Below are positions 1 to 7,532 of a DNA stretch of 24,623 nucleotides, piece by piece. Source of the DNA: CAJQQY01 sp964352225. Lineage in GTDB: Bacteria; Bacteroidota; Bacteroidia; Chitinophagales; Saprospiraceae. The stretch covers positions 1 through 24,623 of the forward strand of contig CAYGRM010000051.1 in the NCBI GenBank assembly GCA_964352225.1, written 5' to 3'. Position numbers and translations under genes: made by a program. The notes under the pieces were generated by a model. The model was given only the letters and a program-made list of their open reading frames with translations, ran no database searches and was not told where the DNA came from. The number at the start of each line of letters is the position of its first letter. Position 1 is the first letter of the stretch.

Positions 1-2
1 GA

Positions 3-704
3 TGTGCACCAATTGCTATCGAAGCAATGTTGGACTTGGAAAAAAACTTTAGAGTCTATGCCATTGACGTTATTGCTCAACCAAACTTGAGTGAAGGAAT
101 TAGACCAAATATGAAAGACCATTCTTATGGTAAATGGATGTTTGAAATCCTTACTCGACTAAATATTCAAGATGCCATTATGGTTGGAATTTCATTTGGC
201 GGATTCATCACATGGAAAACCCTCGTATTTGATAGCCGAAGAATTTCCAAAGCTTTCCTAATCGTTCCTGCTGGAATCGTCAATGGTAATCCATTAAAAG
301 CAATGTGGAATGTTTTTCTTCCTATGAAACTTTATCAATGGAGAAAAAATAAAAAGTACGTACATCAATTTTTGAATAAACTATTTACAGAACCTGATGA
401 ATTTGCTCAACATTATTTAGCAAAAGTATTCTTGGATTTCGAAATGGATTTTTCGCCTATTCCTTTAATCAAAAAAGAAGAAGCAAAAAAAATCACTACT
501 CCTATTTATATCATAGGAGCAGATAATGACTTACTTTTCCCTGGTAAAAAAATGCTAAAACATGCCGAAGAAATTTTCACGTCACTCCATGAAAGTATAT
601 TGTTAGAAAACTCTAAGCATGTTCCTCGTCAAATTGATAACCATCAAATCTCAAAGTTGATATTTGATGCCTCGCACAATAATGTAAAGAGAATAAAAAC
701 ATAA
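3..704 (+). CDS. alpha/beta hydrolase, serine type, 5' end cut by window edge
   Basis: The reading frame is open from the first bases of the window, so the gene starts further left; the ATG at 27 is internal. The residues before it (about CAPIAIEA) and after it (YAIDVIAQPNLSEG) match the strand 3-4 region of alpha/beta hydrolases. Counting from the ATG at 27, the nucleophile elbow is GISFGG with Ser56. The acid is probably in GADNDLLFP and the catalytic His in KHVPRQ, so the triad looks complete. No membrane segment is seen in the visible part. The usual N-terminal HG oxyanion-hole motif would lie outside the window. Substrate is unknown; esterase-type hydrolysis is the family expectation. 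A fragment at 5101-5190 resembles residues around FLIVPAGIVNGNPL, so a paralogue once existed nearby. Confidence 0.8.
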   Translation, partial: CAPIAIEAMLDLEKNFRVYAIDVIAQPNLSEGIRPNMKDHSYGKWMFEILTRLNIQDAIMVGISFGGFITWKTLVFDSRRISKAFLIVPAGIVNGNPLKAMWNVFLPMKLYQWRKNKKYVHQFLNKLFTEPDEFAQHYLAKVFLDFEMDFSPIPLIKKEEAKKITTPIYIIGADNDLLFPGKKMLKHAEEIFTSLHESILLENSKHVPRQIDNHQISKLIFDASHNNVKRIKT

Positions 705-1051
705 ATCTCAAAGTATTAGTCATGGAGCACGTGAGTGTAGTAGCTGTTTATTGCTAAATCGAAAAAGCTATTGAAAAGAACAAAGGGAAATGAAATGAGA
801 TACCGGAAGCTTGGTGGAAGTCTAATCAAATTTAAGCCCGATTAAAAAGTTTCAATTTTCACTATTAAGTTCGGATTTACATTTCCGAACGATTCATCTT
901 CCTTTTCACTTCATCTTTGTATTGTCAAATCGATAAAGCAGAGTACATATTCATCGGATGATGATTCCTTTCCCCTTTACTCAATGAACTAACAATAACG
1001 GGAGGTGCTTTGTAGAAATCGGAATTTTTAAAAAAACAAAATATTATTATC
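705..1051. other. intergenic region with a dyad and a candidate promoter, no gene
   Basis: I see no convincing gene here. Short open stretches in the first 140 bases are broken by stops and match nothing I recognise; they could be decayed coding sequence. The right half carries a 7-bp dyad (869-875 and 884-890) and a promoter-like CATCTTTG (912-919), both partly repeated upstream of the gene starting at 2509. Confidence 0.6.
869..919 (+). promoter_or_regulatory. candidate operator/promoter, copy 1
   Basis: A perfect dyad GTTCGGA-N8-TCCGAAC occupies 869-890. It is followed by ACGATTC, and 19 bases after the CGA comes CATCTTTG (912-919), one base off the Bacteroidota -7 consensus TAnnTTTG. The -33 TTG is absent (CGA instead). 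A closely similar block lies at 2425-2471 with the same spacing. It would drive the gene at 1052 through a leader of about 125 nt. A transcription-factor site or alternative-sigma promoter is inferred from the conservation between the two copies. Confidence 0.4.
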
Positions 1052-1702
1052 ATGAAAAGTCTTTTTGCAATTCTTTTATTTTTTTGCACCCTTAGTGCTT
1101 TTGCTCAAAAAAACTCACCAGAGGATAAAGAAACAGAAGTAGCCCATAAGTGGAGGGTAAGTTTACCTTTTTTTACTGTAGCAGATATTATCGGAGGGGG
1201 CTGGAACGATCGAACAAGTAACCAAATGATAGAGCTTCATGTAAAACGTAATCTGGATAATAAGAACATCATAGGTGCGAAGTTTGTCACTTGGCGATTG
1301 TTTCAACCTATGGGAATCACCTGGTTTGATGGTCTTTTGGATAAGTTAGAAACAGAAAGTGAATTCTATCCAGGATATTTGCGAGAAACAGGAATAGGCA
1401 TCACCTACCAACGAATGCTATGGAAAGGACTATTTGCAACGGTTGAAGTTGTACCGCAATTTCAAACCTATACGGATCTAGATGGTGCTAAACTTGAAAA
1501 TGGTTTTAAAGTTTATAACTCGGTTCATTTGGGCTACCATTTCGCATTTGGAAAGAACAAACGATTTTTCATAGAACCTCAGGTTCATTGTAACCAATGG
1601 ATGTTTGATAACAATTCTCCTGATGGATTTAAGCAGTTGGACGATAAATATGGAAACGTCTTTCTTTTTGAGCCCAACCTTTACATCGGGTGGAAATTTT
1701 AA
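1052..1702 (+). CDS. secreted barrel-like protein of unknown function
   Basis: The 216-residue protein starts with a clear Sec signal peptide (MKSLFAILLFFCTLSAFAQ, cut after about residue 18). The mature part alternates polar and hydrophobic residues, is rich in Trp, Phe and Tyr, and ends in LYIGWKF. A C-terminal strand closing on Phe is typical of outer-membrane beta-barrels. I recognise no enzymatic motif. The ATG at 1052 is the natural start because the signal peptide begins there. The last codons and the following about 20 bases recur in degenerate form at 2344-2384, downstream of the next gene, which suggests local duplication. Function unknown; outer-membrane location is inferred. Confidence 0.75.
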   Translation: MKSLFAILLFFCTLSAFAQKNSPEDKETEVAHKWRVSLPFFTVADIIGGGWNDRTSNQMIELHVKRNLDNKNIIGAKFVTWRLFQPMGITWFDGLLDKLETESEFYPGYLRETGIGITYQRMLWKGLFATVEVVPQFQTYTDLDGAKLENGFKVYNSVHLGYHFAFGKNKRFFIEPQVHCNQWMFDNNSPDGFKQLDDKYGNVFLFEPNLYIGWKF

Positions 1703-1717
1703 GCTATAGTCTGACAA
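1677..1717 (+). repeat. direct repeat copy 1 (gene 3' end plus downstream bases)
   Basis: By eye these 41 bases match 2344-2384 at 35 positions, with the last 21 (1697-1717 and 2364-2384) identical. This copy covers the codons for LYIGWKF, the stop codon and a CTATAGTCTGACAA tail. The second copy follows the next gene and keeps the same frame up to its own TAA. Confidence 0.7.
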
Positions 1718-1757
1718 ATAAAATCAATTATTTTTTTTACGATTAAAAATATTAAAA

Positions 1758-2327
1758 ATGAAAAACTTATTAATTTTTGTATTTACGTTTTGTACGCTTA
1801 TCTCTTATGGTCAAAATGAGACCAACCAAATTGAAAGAAAAGGATTTGTCATTGGTTTTGGAATAGGTGGTGGTGTCATCAGTATATCTGATAGTGATCA
1901 AGAAATACCTTTCGACGAGGCTCAAGGCGGCGGCACTTTTCCTAATTTGAAATTGGGTTGGATGGTCAATGATCGCCTAGCTATTCTAGGAATGTATTCT
2001 GGAATGAGCTACGAATACGAAGGTAAAGATCGAAGTTTTGATGCATTCATGCCATCTGTTCAATATTGGGTAAAAGATCGATGGTGGGTAAATGCTGGTG
2101 CAGGTCTAGCTATGGATTTTCCAGCATTATATGAAGACAACATTGAAGAGGAAGACTGGAATTTCGGTGGAGCAGTTGCCTTCAGTACAGGGTATGAATT
2201 AGTGCAAAAGAAAAACTTTGCGCTAGACCTTCAAACCCAATTGCAGATGGGATGGACTAATTTAGATAATGATATAGATCGAGACGTTGTAGTGCTCTCT
2301 ATTGGACTAGGATTTAATTGGTATTAA
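1758..2327 (+). CDS. secreted outer-membrane barrel-like protein
   Basis: The 189-residue protein has a Sec signal peptide (MKNLLIFVFTFCTLISYGQ) and then short amphipathic strands separated by polar turns (FVIGFGIGGGV, LKLGWMV, RLAILGMYSGMSYEY, WWVNAGAGLAMDF, FALDLQTQLQMGW, VVLSIGLGFNWY). It ends in Trp-Tyr. This is the pattern of a small 8-strand outer-membrane barrel of the OmpA/OprF N-terminal type. No binding or catalytic motif is seen. It follows the gene at 1052 after 55 bases and is probably cotranscribed with it. Both have similar signal peptides but otherwise little obvious similarity. Function unknown. Confidence 0.75.
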   Translation: MKNLLIFVFTFCTLISYGQNETNQIERKGFVIGFGIGGGVISISDSDQEIPFDEAQGGGTFPNLKLGWMVNDRLAILGMYSGMSYEYEGKDRSFDAFMPSVQYWVKDRWWVNAGAGLAMDFPALYEDNIEEEDWNFGGAVAFSTGYELVQKKNFALDLQTQLQMGWTNLDNDIDRDVVVLSIGLGFNWY

Positions 2328-2343
2328 AAATGGATGCCTTAAA

Positions 2344-2384
2344 ACATTTACATAGTGGTGAATTTTTAAGCTATAGTCTGACAA
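2344..2384 (+). repeat. direct repeat copy 2, degenerate
   Basis: This is the second copy of the element at 1677-1717. In the matching frame it reads N-I-Y-I-V-V-N-F-stop against N-L-Y-I-G-W-K-F-stop in copy 1, with a stop codon immediately before it. It looks like the relic of a duplicated paralogue of the gene at 1052. Its distal part also forms the left arm of the hairpin at 2372-2419. Confidence 0.6.
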
Positions 2385-2419
2385 GTCAAGATTCACAATT
2401 CTTGGGTTGTCAGACTATA
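2372..2419 (+). terminator. hairpin downstream of the barrel-gene pair
   Basis: A perfect 13-bp inverted repeat (TATAGTCTGACAA at 2372-2384, TTGTCAGACTATA at 2407-2419) encloses a second short stem (CAAGA at 2387-2391, TCTTG at 2400-2404). It lies 44 bases after the stop at 2327. No T-run follows on either strand, so it may protect or terminate the transcript, or be a DNA inverted repeat. Confidence 0.5.
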
Positions 2420-2424
2420 AGTAC

Positions 2425-2471
2425 CGATTTACAAATCCAAACGATTCCATGCTCAATTTCGTCTTTCTTTG
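2425..2471 (+). promoter_or_regulatory. candidate operator/promoter, copy 2
   Basis: The block GATTTACAAATCCAAACGATTC matches the 874-895 block of copy 1 at 19 of 22 positions. A TTTCTTTG (2464-2471) follows at the same distance from the shared CGA as CATCTTTG does in copy 1. A short dyad GATTT-AC-AAATC is inside. It would start transcription just upstream of the broken epoxide-hydrolase-like gene (leader about 30 nt). Confidence 0.4.
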
Positions 2472-2508
2472 TACTAATTTTTAAACTCATTTTTAATATT
2501 AAAAAACA

Positions 2509-3483
2509 ATGAAAGACGAAATTAATAAAAGTTTTAATCCTATTGATTTTCCAGAGCCATCAATGATTTCTGTCAATAATGTGGAATTGGAGGTTTTTGA
2601 ATCAGGTCGATTAAATGCAGGAAAACCTATTGTTCTTTGTCACGGTTTTCCAGAGCACGCCTTTTCTTGGCGTCACCAAATACCCGCTTTAACCAAAGCA
2701 GGATACCATGTAATAGTACCCAACCAACGGGGATTTGGCCATTCCTCCTGTCCGACTGAAGTAACGGAATACGACATTGAGCACTTGACAGGTGATCTAG
2801 TCGGACTGCTCGATTACTACGGATATGACAATGCTACCTTTATCGGGCATGATTGAGGAGCGAATGTGGTGTGGAGACTCGCACAACTGTATCCAGAACG
2901 GGTAAACAAAGTGATAAACCTGGCTTTGCCTTATCAAGAGCGTGGAGAAAAACCTTGGATTGAGTTCATGGAGGAAGTGTTTGGTGAGGACTTCTACTTT
3001 GTTCACTTCAATCGACAGCCAGGAGTTGCAGATGCTGTTTTGGATGAAAATACAGGCCAGTTTCTTCGCAATATGTTTCGTAAAAATGTACCACCCATGC
3101 CGCCCGAGCCAGGAATGTTGATGATTAATCTTGCTAGAGCAGAAAAAGCACTCGGCGACCCCATAATGAGTGACAGCGAACTAGCCGTTTTTAGTTCTGC
3201 CTTCGCATCATCAGGGTTTACAGCTAGTATCAATTGGTACAGAAACCTTGACCGGAACTGGCATTTATTGGCAGATGTAAACCCAATAATCGAACACCCT
3301 ACACTCATGATTTATGGCGAGCAAGATATGGTTCCAAAGTTTGAAAGACTACCAGAATTTGTACCTAATGTGGAAGTAGTCAACCTCGATTGTGGTCATT
3401 GGATTCAACAAGAAATGCCAACAGCAACAAACCAAGTGATTTTAGAATGGCTAGCACAACAGAATGCCGTTGGAGAATATTAA
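2509..3483 (+). pseudogene. epoxide-hydrolase-like alpha/beta hydrolase interrupted by an in-frame TGA
   Basis: Two open stretches in one frame (2509-2853 and 2857-3480) are separated only by TGA at 2854-2856. Read through, they make a normal-length enzyme of 324 codons. Visible motifs are HGFPE (residues 45-49, oxyanion hole), the nucleophile elbow GHD-stop-GA with Asp115, a lid Tyr in INWYRN (about 244), the acid Asp in GEQDMV (about 273) and the His in DCGHW (about 297). This is the complete set for a soluble epoxide hydrolase or related Asp-nucleophile hydrolase. In this family the residue after the nucleophile is normally Trp (HDWG), so a TGG-to-TGA change explains the break. TGA is a true stop elsewhere in the window. 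The first half alone ends at the nucleophile and cannot be active; the second half could only restart at the GTG at 2866. Likely a recent pseudogene or a base-call error. Confidence 0.85.
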
Positions 3484-3486
3484 AAA

Positions 3487-4410
3487 ATGAAAGAATTTTT
3501 TATCAAATTTTTATCAGCATCAACCATATTACTTATGAATTTATCAGTTCAAGCACAAAAATGGTTAGACACCAATATGTATCCTTTTGAGCACAAGTTT
3601 ATTCAATTAGATGCAGGAAAAATGCATTATATTGAAGAGGGAAAAGGTAATGTTATTTTATTCATACACGGTACCCCTACTTGGTCATTTCTTTATCGAG
3701 AATTTGTTTCTTCCTTATCGAAAAAATACAGATGTATAGCAATAGACCATATAGGTTTTGGGTTATCCGAGAAACCTAAAGATTTTGATGGTAAACCAGA
3801 ATCACATTCACAAAATTTAACTGAGTTTATAAAAAAACTAAACCTCACAGAAATCACTCTTGTTGTTCATGATTTTGGGGGTCCAATAGGTCTTAGTGCT
3901 GCTATTGAAAATAGCGATAGAATTAAACAAATAGTAATGTTTAATACATGGTTGTGGGAGACAAAAAATAATCCAAGTGCGCAAAAAGTAGATAAAATAC
4001 TAAATAGTTTTATAGGTAAGTTTTTGTATTTAAGAATGAATTTCTCTCCAAAAAATCTCTTAAAAAGAGGAATTTATAATAAGAAGAATCTCCCCAAGAG
4101 CGTACATGTGCAATACATATATCCTTTTCCTAACAAACAATCAAGACAATCATTATTGAAAATTGGAAAATCCTTAGTTGGTTCTTCAGACTGGTACCAA
4201 AAACAATGGGAACAGTTAGATAAATTGGAGTCAAAGCCATGGCTCATTCTTTGGGGAACTGAAGATGAATTTATAACAGTTGAGTATTTGGAAAAATGGA
4301 AAAAAAGAATATCAAATGCAACAATAAAGAGTTACAAATGTGGGCATTTTGTTCAAGAAGAAAAATCTACTGAAGCTATTCAAGAAATTGATGTTTTAAT
4401 GGAAAATTAA
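3487..4410 (+). CDS. exported haloalkane-dehalogenase-like alpha/beta hydrolase
   Basis: The 307-residue protein begins with a likely signal peptide (MKEFFIKFLSASTILLMNLSVQA, residues 1-23). It then shows HGTPTW at 61-66, the nucleophile elbow VVHDFGG with Asp129, an acid in GTED (Asp260) and the catalytic His in CGHFVQEE (His287). The fold and order match haloalkane dehalogenases. However, the halide-stabilising residues known in that family are not there: the position after HG, usually Glu or Asn, is Thr63, and the Trp after the nucleophile is Phe130. Dehalogenation is therefore doubtful; a hydrolase on an ester, epoxide or lactone is as likely. The start lies 3 bases after the stop of the broken hydrolase gene, so the two were one transcription unit. 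Confidence 0.75.
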   Translation: MKEFFIKFLSASTILLMNLSVQAQKWLDTNMYPFEHKFIQLDAGKMHYIEEGKGNVILFIHGTPTWSFLYREFVSSLSKKYRCIAIDHIGFGLSEKPKDFDGKPESHSQNLTEFIKKLNLTEITLVVHDFGGPIGLSAAIENSDRIKQIVMFNTWLWETKNNPSAQKVDKILNSFIGKFLYLRMNFSPKNLLKRGIYNKKNLPKSVHVQYIYPFPNKQSRQSLLKIGKSLVGSSDWYQKQWEQLDKLESKPWLILWGTEDEFITVEYLEKWKKRISNATIKSYKCGHFVQEEKSTEAIQEIDVLMEN

Positions 4411-4490
4411 AACCGTACTATAATGTCAATAGCCTCCGCTTCGTCGGCTACTGCATTTAATCAACCGTTAGCACTTATCAAAATTAAACA

Positions 4491-5090
4491 ATGAAACGAA
4501 TAAAGGAAATTGTAATATTTTTTGCCTTAATAATGCTTGGCGCTTGTAACAGACCAACGAAATCTGATATTACCCAACAACCAACGATAGCTGATTATCA
4601 AGTTGGCGAAAAATGGGTTTGGAAATATAAAGGGGTAACAACAGAAGGAGAAATACGCTCAGAAGGAGAAGATACAAGAGAAATAGTCAGCGTTGATGGC
4701 GTTTTAGGCATGACAATCGGAAATGATACCATTCCCCTTACTGACATTGTTAAGCCTGACGAAAGTGAAACACCTAAGTACGACTGGCCGCTGGAAGTAG
4801 GTAAAAAGTGGAAATATGAAAACAATTGGACAAGTCAAGATGGAACAACGGGAAGCCAAAATCAAGATGCTGAAATATTATCATACCAAGAAGAAACGGT
4901 AGAGGCTGGAACATTTATGGCCTACACCATTAAATATACGGGTGAAATTACGAATTCCAGAGGATATAGCGCAAATGAAGAGGAAGTCTGGTTGTATGCG
5001 CCCACATTGAAAAACTTTATTAAACTTACTCAAACTCAAGGTGATTTTTTATATGAAGAAGAATTAATCGAATATTCAAAACCTAAATAA
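4491..5090 (+). CDS. lipoprotein of unknown function
   Basis: The 199-residue protein has a lipoprotein signal peptide with lipobox LGAC (Cys19 after MKRIKEIVIFFALIMLGA). The mature part is mostly beta, with YQVGEKWVWKYKG near residue 35, VGKKWKYENNW in the middle, and a C-terminal VEAGTFMAYTIKYTGEI...EEVWLYAPTLKNFIKL. Paired GxxWxY strands and a VxAGTF motif resemble the beta-rich DUF3108/TapB-like lipoprotein group; that match is from memory and weak. It is expected on the periplasmic face of the inner or outer membrane. The 80 bases before it hold no gene. Confidence 0.65.
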   Translation: MKRIKEIVIFFALIMLGACNRPTKSDITQQPTIADYQVGEKWVWKYKGVTTEGEIRSEGEDTREIVSVDGVLGMTIGNDTIPLTDIVKPDESETPKYDWPLEVGKKWKYENNWTSQDGTTGSQNQDAEILSYQEETVEAGTFMAYTIKYTGEITNSRGYSANEEEVWLYAPTLKNFIKLTQTQGDFLYEEELIEYSKPK

Positions 5091-5100
5091 ATAAGTAAAT

Positions 5101-5190
5101 ATTAAGGAGGTATTTCTAGCTGCTCCCGCCTATATCGTCAATGGAAATCCTTTGATTGAAGAATTGATTATGAAAGATAGCTCAAAATGA
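5101..5190 (+). pseudogene. remnant of an alpha/beta hydrolase gene
   Basis: In the frame ending with TGA at 5188-5190 the bases from 5101 translate to about IKEVFLAAPAYIVNGNPL followed by IEELIMKDSSK. The first part mirrors AFLIVPAGIVNGNPLKA of the hydrolase at the left edge (codons 252-296), and several bases are identical too (ATCGTCAATGG). No start or catalytic residues remain. It is best read as a fragment of a deleted paralogue. Confidence 0.6.
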
Positions 5191-5248
5191 TAAAAGGTAT
5201 AATGACTTCAATTTATATGAATCTGAAGGATTTTAAAAAGAAAAAATT

Positions 5249-6181
5249 ATGAAAGCGATTAAATGTTTGAAATACGGAGATTCTAAAAATCTAGTACTGG
5301 CAGATGTTGAAAAGCCTATACCAAAAAACAATGAGGTGCTGATAGAAATAAAAGCTACCTCTGTCACCGCCAGCGATGTGTTAATACGAAGGTTAGATGA
5401 GCCGCTTATTCCAAAAATTATACTTCAAATCATCTTTGGTTTTGGGAAACCACGCAACCCCATTTTAGGAATGGTATCATCTGGAGTGGTGGTAGCCAAG
5501 GGCGAAAAAGTAACCTCCTTTCAGATTGGTCAAGAAGTATTTGCCTATGGTTCTATTTCGACTACCAATCACCGTTTTGGATCTTATGCAGAGTATATAT
5601 GCCTGCCCGAAGACTGGAATATCGCCCTGAAACCGGCCAACATCAGTCATAATGAGGCTGCTGCGACTCCCTATGGTGGCTTACTGGCTTTACATCTACT
5701 GAGCAAAACTTCTATTCAGAAAGGCGATGAAGTCTTAATCTACGGGGCTTCAGGTAGTATTGGGACAATGGCGGTGCAATTAGCCAAAATTGCCGGCGCA
5801 AACGTAACAGCTGTTTGTAGCGGCAAAAACTTTGATTTAGTCAAATCGCTGGGTAGTGATCGGGTGATTGATTACACCCTACAGGGGAGTGAAAAACAGT
5901 TATCCACTTATAAATATGTATTAGACGCAGTCGGAAACTCAAAGACCTCAATACTTAAAGAAAAAAGCAAAAAGGCCTTAAACGCAAATGGTAAATACAT
6001 ATCCATTGATACTGGCGTACCCCAAACCCCTAGAAGTGCTTTTACACAATTGAAAAACTACCTCACAGCAGGGAAAATCAAACCAGTAATTGATAGAATC
6101 TTCCCATTAGAAAAAATGGCTGAAGCCCACGATTATGTGGAACTCGGGCATAAGCGAGGTAATGTCATCATAAGTATATAA
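5249..6181 (+). CDS. NAD(P)-dependent MDR-family oxidoreductase
   Basis: The 310-residue protein belongs to the medium-chain dehydrogenase/reductase superfamily, quinone-oxidoreductase-like branch. The N-terminal GroES-like domain (residues 1-120) contains LGMVSSGVVVAKGEKVTSF and the C-terminal Rossmann domain begins at YGASGSIGTMAVQLAK (165-180). The AASGxxG-type loop favours NADPH, as in zinc-free enoyl/quinone reductases. Zinc-ligand cysteines and the structural zinc loop of alcohol dehydrogenases are absent. The C-terminus (LEKMAEAHDYVELGHKRGNVIISI) is the usual family ending. It likely reduces an alpha,beta-unsaturated carbonyl or quinone in the cytoplasm; the substrate is unknown. It is flanked by gene remnants on both sides, which suggests insertion or recombination here. 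Confidence 0.85.
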   Translation: MKAIKCLKYGDSKNLVLADVEKPIPKNNEVLIEIKATSVTASDVLIRRLDEPLIPKIILQIIFGFGKPRNPILGMVSSGVVVAKGEKVTSFQIGQEVFAYGSISTTNHRFGSYAEYICLPEDWNIALKPANISHNEAAATPYGGLLALHLLSKTSIQKGDEVLIYGASGSIGTMAVQLAKIAGANVTAVCSGKNFDLVKSLGSDRVIDYTLQGSEKQLSTYKYVLDAVGNSKTSILKEKSKKALNANGKYISIDTGVPQTPRSAFTQLKNYLTAGKIKPVIDRIFPLEKMAEAHDYVELGHKRGNVIISI

Positions 6182-6182
6182 G

Positions 6183-6449
6183 TTGGTATTGAAGCAGAAC
6201 AGCGCTTGCAAATGTTTGGCTTCCCTTCTAGGATTGCAAAAATATGATTGTAATGCGCAAGTTGTACCAGTAATGATTGATGTTGATGCCCCCAATGCTG
6301 AAGAGCTAGTAAAGCACTATAAAATTGGAGGTACGCCAATAACAATTTTCACCGATTTTCAGGGAGAAGTACTTGATTATGCCGTTGGGAAGATTGGGAA
6401 AACAGAATTTATCGAAATGCTTGAAGATTTATATATCTCAGACTTTTAG
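6183..6449 (+). pseudogene. thioredoxin-family remnant missing the N-terminal half
   Basis: The frame opens 2 bases after the MDR stop, with only a TTG as start. From residue 18 on it reads as a thioredoxin C-terminal half: VVPVMIDVDAPNAEELVKHYKIGGTP (partner-strand and cis-Pro region) and then ITIFTDFQGEVLDYAVGKIGKTEFIEML. Before this, QNSACK aligns with the WCGPCK active site. The first Cys is Asn6, the second is Cys9, and the preceding strand-helix-strand of about 30 residues is gone. A one-cysteine, half-length thioredoxin is unlikely to be active. The junction coincides with the end of the MDR gene, so a deletion or recombination joined the two. Confidence 0.65.
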
Positions 6450-6478
6450 TACATAAGCAAACAATTTAAATTAATAAA

Positions 6479-7510
6479 ATGAATTTTACAATGAGATTGA
6501 TTAAATCCTTTATCTGTCTAACATCTTTCCTTATTCTTCTTTCAATGAGTAATTGTACTAAGGATATTTTTTACATAACAAATTCAACTCAAGAAGAAAT
6601 AGAAAGGCTGGTGGAAACTGGATTTGATGGAGCTATTCTATATGTGAATCAAGCTGGACAATCTTCATTTTATAGTGCTGGATGGCACAATAGAGAAAAC
6701 AAGATTCTAGCTAATCCTCATGCCTTATTTAAAATCGCCAGTATTAGCAAGTTGTATATTGCAGCAGCTACTACTAAATTGATTGCCAATGAATCTTTAT
6801 CCTTGGAAAGTACACTAGCAGAATTACTACCCCAATATGCTAACGGTATAGAATATGCAGATCAGATTACTTTGAGGATGTTATTGCAGCATCGTAGTGG
6901 AATACCTGACTTCACTTATCATCCTGATTACCCATGGGACAATCCATTTCAACAAACCGAAGAAATCTACACCCTAGTTTTAAACGAACCTGCAGGCTTT
7001 AAACCAGATAAAAAATATAAATATTCCAACACAAATTATCTGCTAATTGGCGAAATACTAGATCAAACTTTGGGCTATAGCCATCATCAATTTATAAAAG
7101 ATGAACTTCTGCAACCACTTGAATTAAATAACACCTATAGTTTACTAAGTGAAGTAAATCTTGATGATGTGATGAGTGGTTATTTTGTAGGATATGATCC
7201 TGATATTAAGACCAATGACTTCATACAACCTGGTGGTTCCATGGTTGCTACGGCTGAAGATGTAGGCAAATTTTTAAGGGCATTAATAGATGGCACCTTA
7301 TTTAATGAAGAGGAACAAACAATTTATTCTTCGATGTATAGATATGAGCATACGGGTCTCTTACCGGGTTATCAAAGTATAGCTAGATATCATGCTGATA
7401 TAGACGCTGTTGTGGTTCTGTTCGTAAATACAAGTGCTAAAGGATATAGGTATTGGAACAAATTTGAAAGAGGATACAATAGGATAGTGAAAATTTTAGA
7501 AAAAGAGTAA
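6479..7510 (+). CDS. serine hydrolase lipoprotein, class C beta-lactamase family
   Basis: The 343-residue protein shows the three motifs of penicillin-binding/class C beta-lactamase-fold serine hydrolases: SISK at 88-91 (nucleophile Ser88 and Lys91), YSN at 182-184 and HTG at 291-293 in the KTG position. The stretch LLQHRSGIPDF is typical of the group (pfam Beta-lactamase; D-aminopeptidase, esterase EstB and beta-lactamase-like proteins). The N-terminus is a signal peptide ending in LSMSNC, with Cys26 as probable lipidation site although Asn at -1 is unusual. An internal ATG at 6491 would give an equally good signal peptide. It probably acts in the periplasm on a peptide, ester or muropeptide; true beta-lactamase activity should not be assumed. 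Confidence 0.85.
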   Translation: MNFTMRLIKSFICLTSFLILLSMSNCTKDIFYITNSTQEEIERLVETGFDGAILYVNQAGQSSFYSAGWHNRENKILANPHALFKIASISKLYIAAATTKLIANESLSLESTLAELLPQYANGIEYADQITLRMLLQHRSGIPDFTYHPDYPWDNPFQQTEEIYTLVLNEPAGFKPDKKYKYSNTNYLLIGEILDQTLGYSHHQFIKDELLQPLELNNTYSLLSEVNLDDVMSGYFVGYDPDIKTNDFIQPGGSMVATAEDVGKFLRALIDGTLFNEEEQTIYSSMYRYEHTGLLPGYQSIARYHADIDAVVVLFVNTSAKGYRYWNKFERGYNRIVKILEKE

Positions 7511-7532
7511 TCCAAATAATCCAATCAGAATC

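Noticed and set aside
2318..2512. 64-codon open frame between the barrel gene and the hydrolase
   Set aside because: It overlaps the duplicated 3' end, the hairpin and the promoter-like block, has no recognisable domain, and ends into the next gene start; chance frame.
2866..3483. Second half of the broken hydrolase as an independent gene starting at GTG
   Set aside because: It lacks the oxyanion hole and nucleophile; it is simply the continuation of the same coding sequence.
4445..4475. CGTCGGCTACTGCATTTA near 4450 resembles CGTCGGTTACTGCATTTA near 13170, and the GTTAGCA nearby recalls an integron attC core
   Set aside because: A single 17-of-18 match is roughly expected by chance in a window of this size and composition, and the core does not fit GTTRRRY; no integrase or cassette structure is present.
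6479..7510. Antibiotic-resistance beta-lactamase
   Set aside because: Only the fold motifs SxxK, YSN and HTG are seen; most such lipoproteins are not resistance enzymes, so a resistance call is unsupported.
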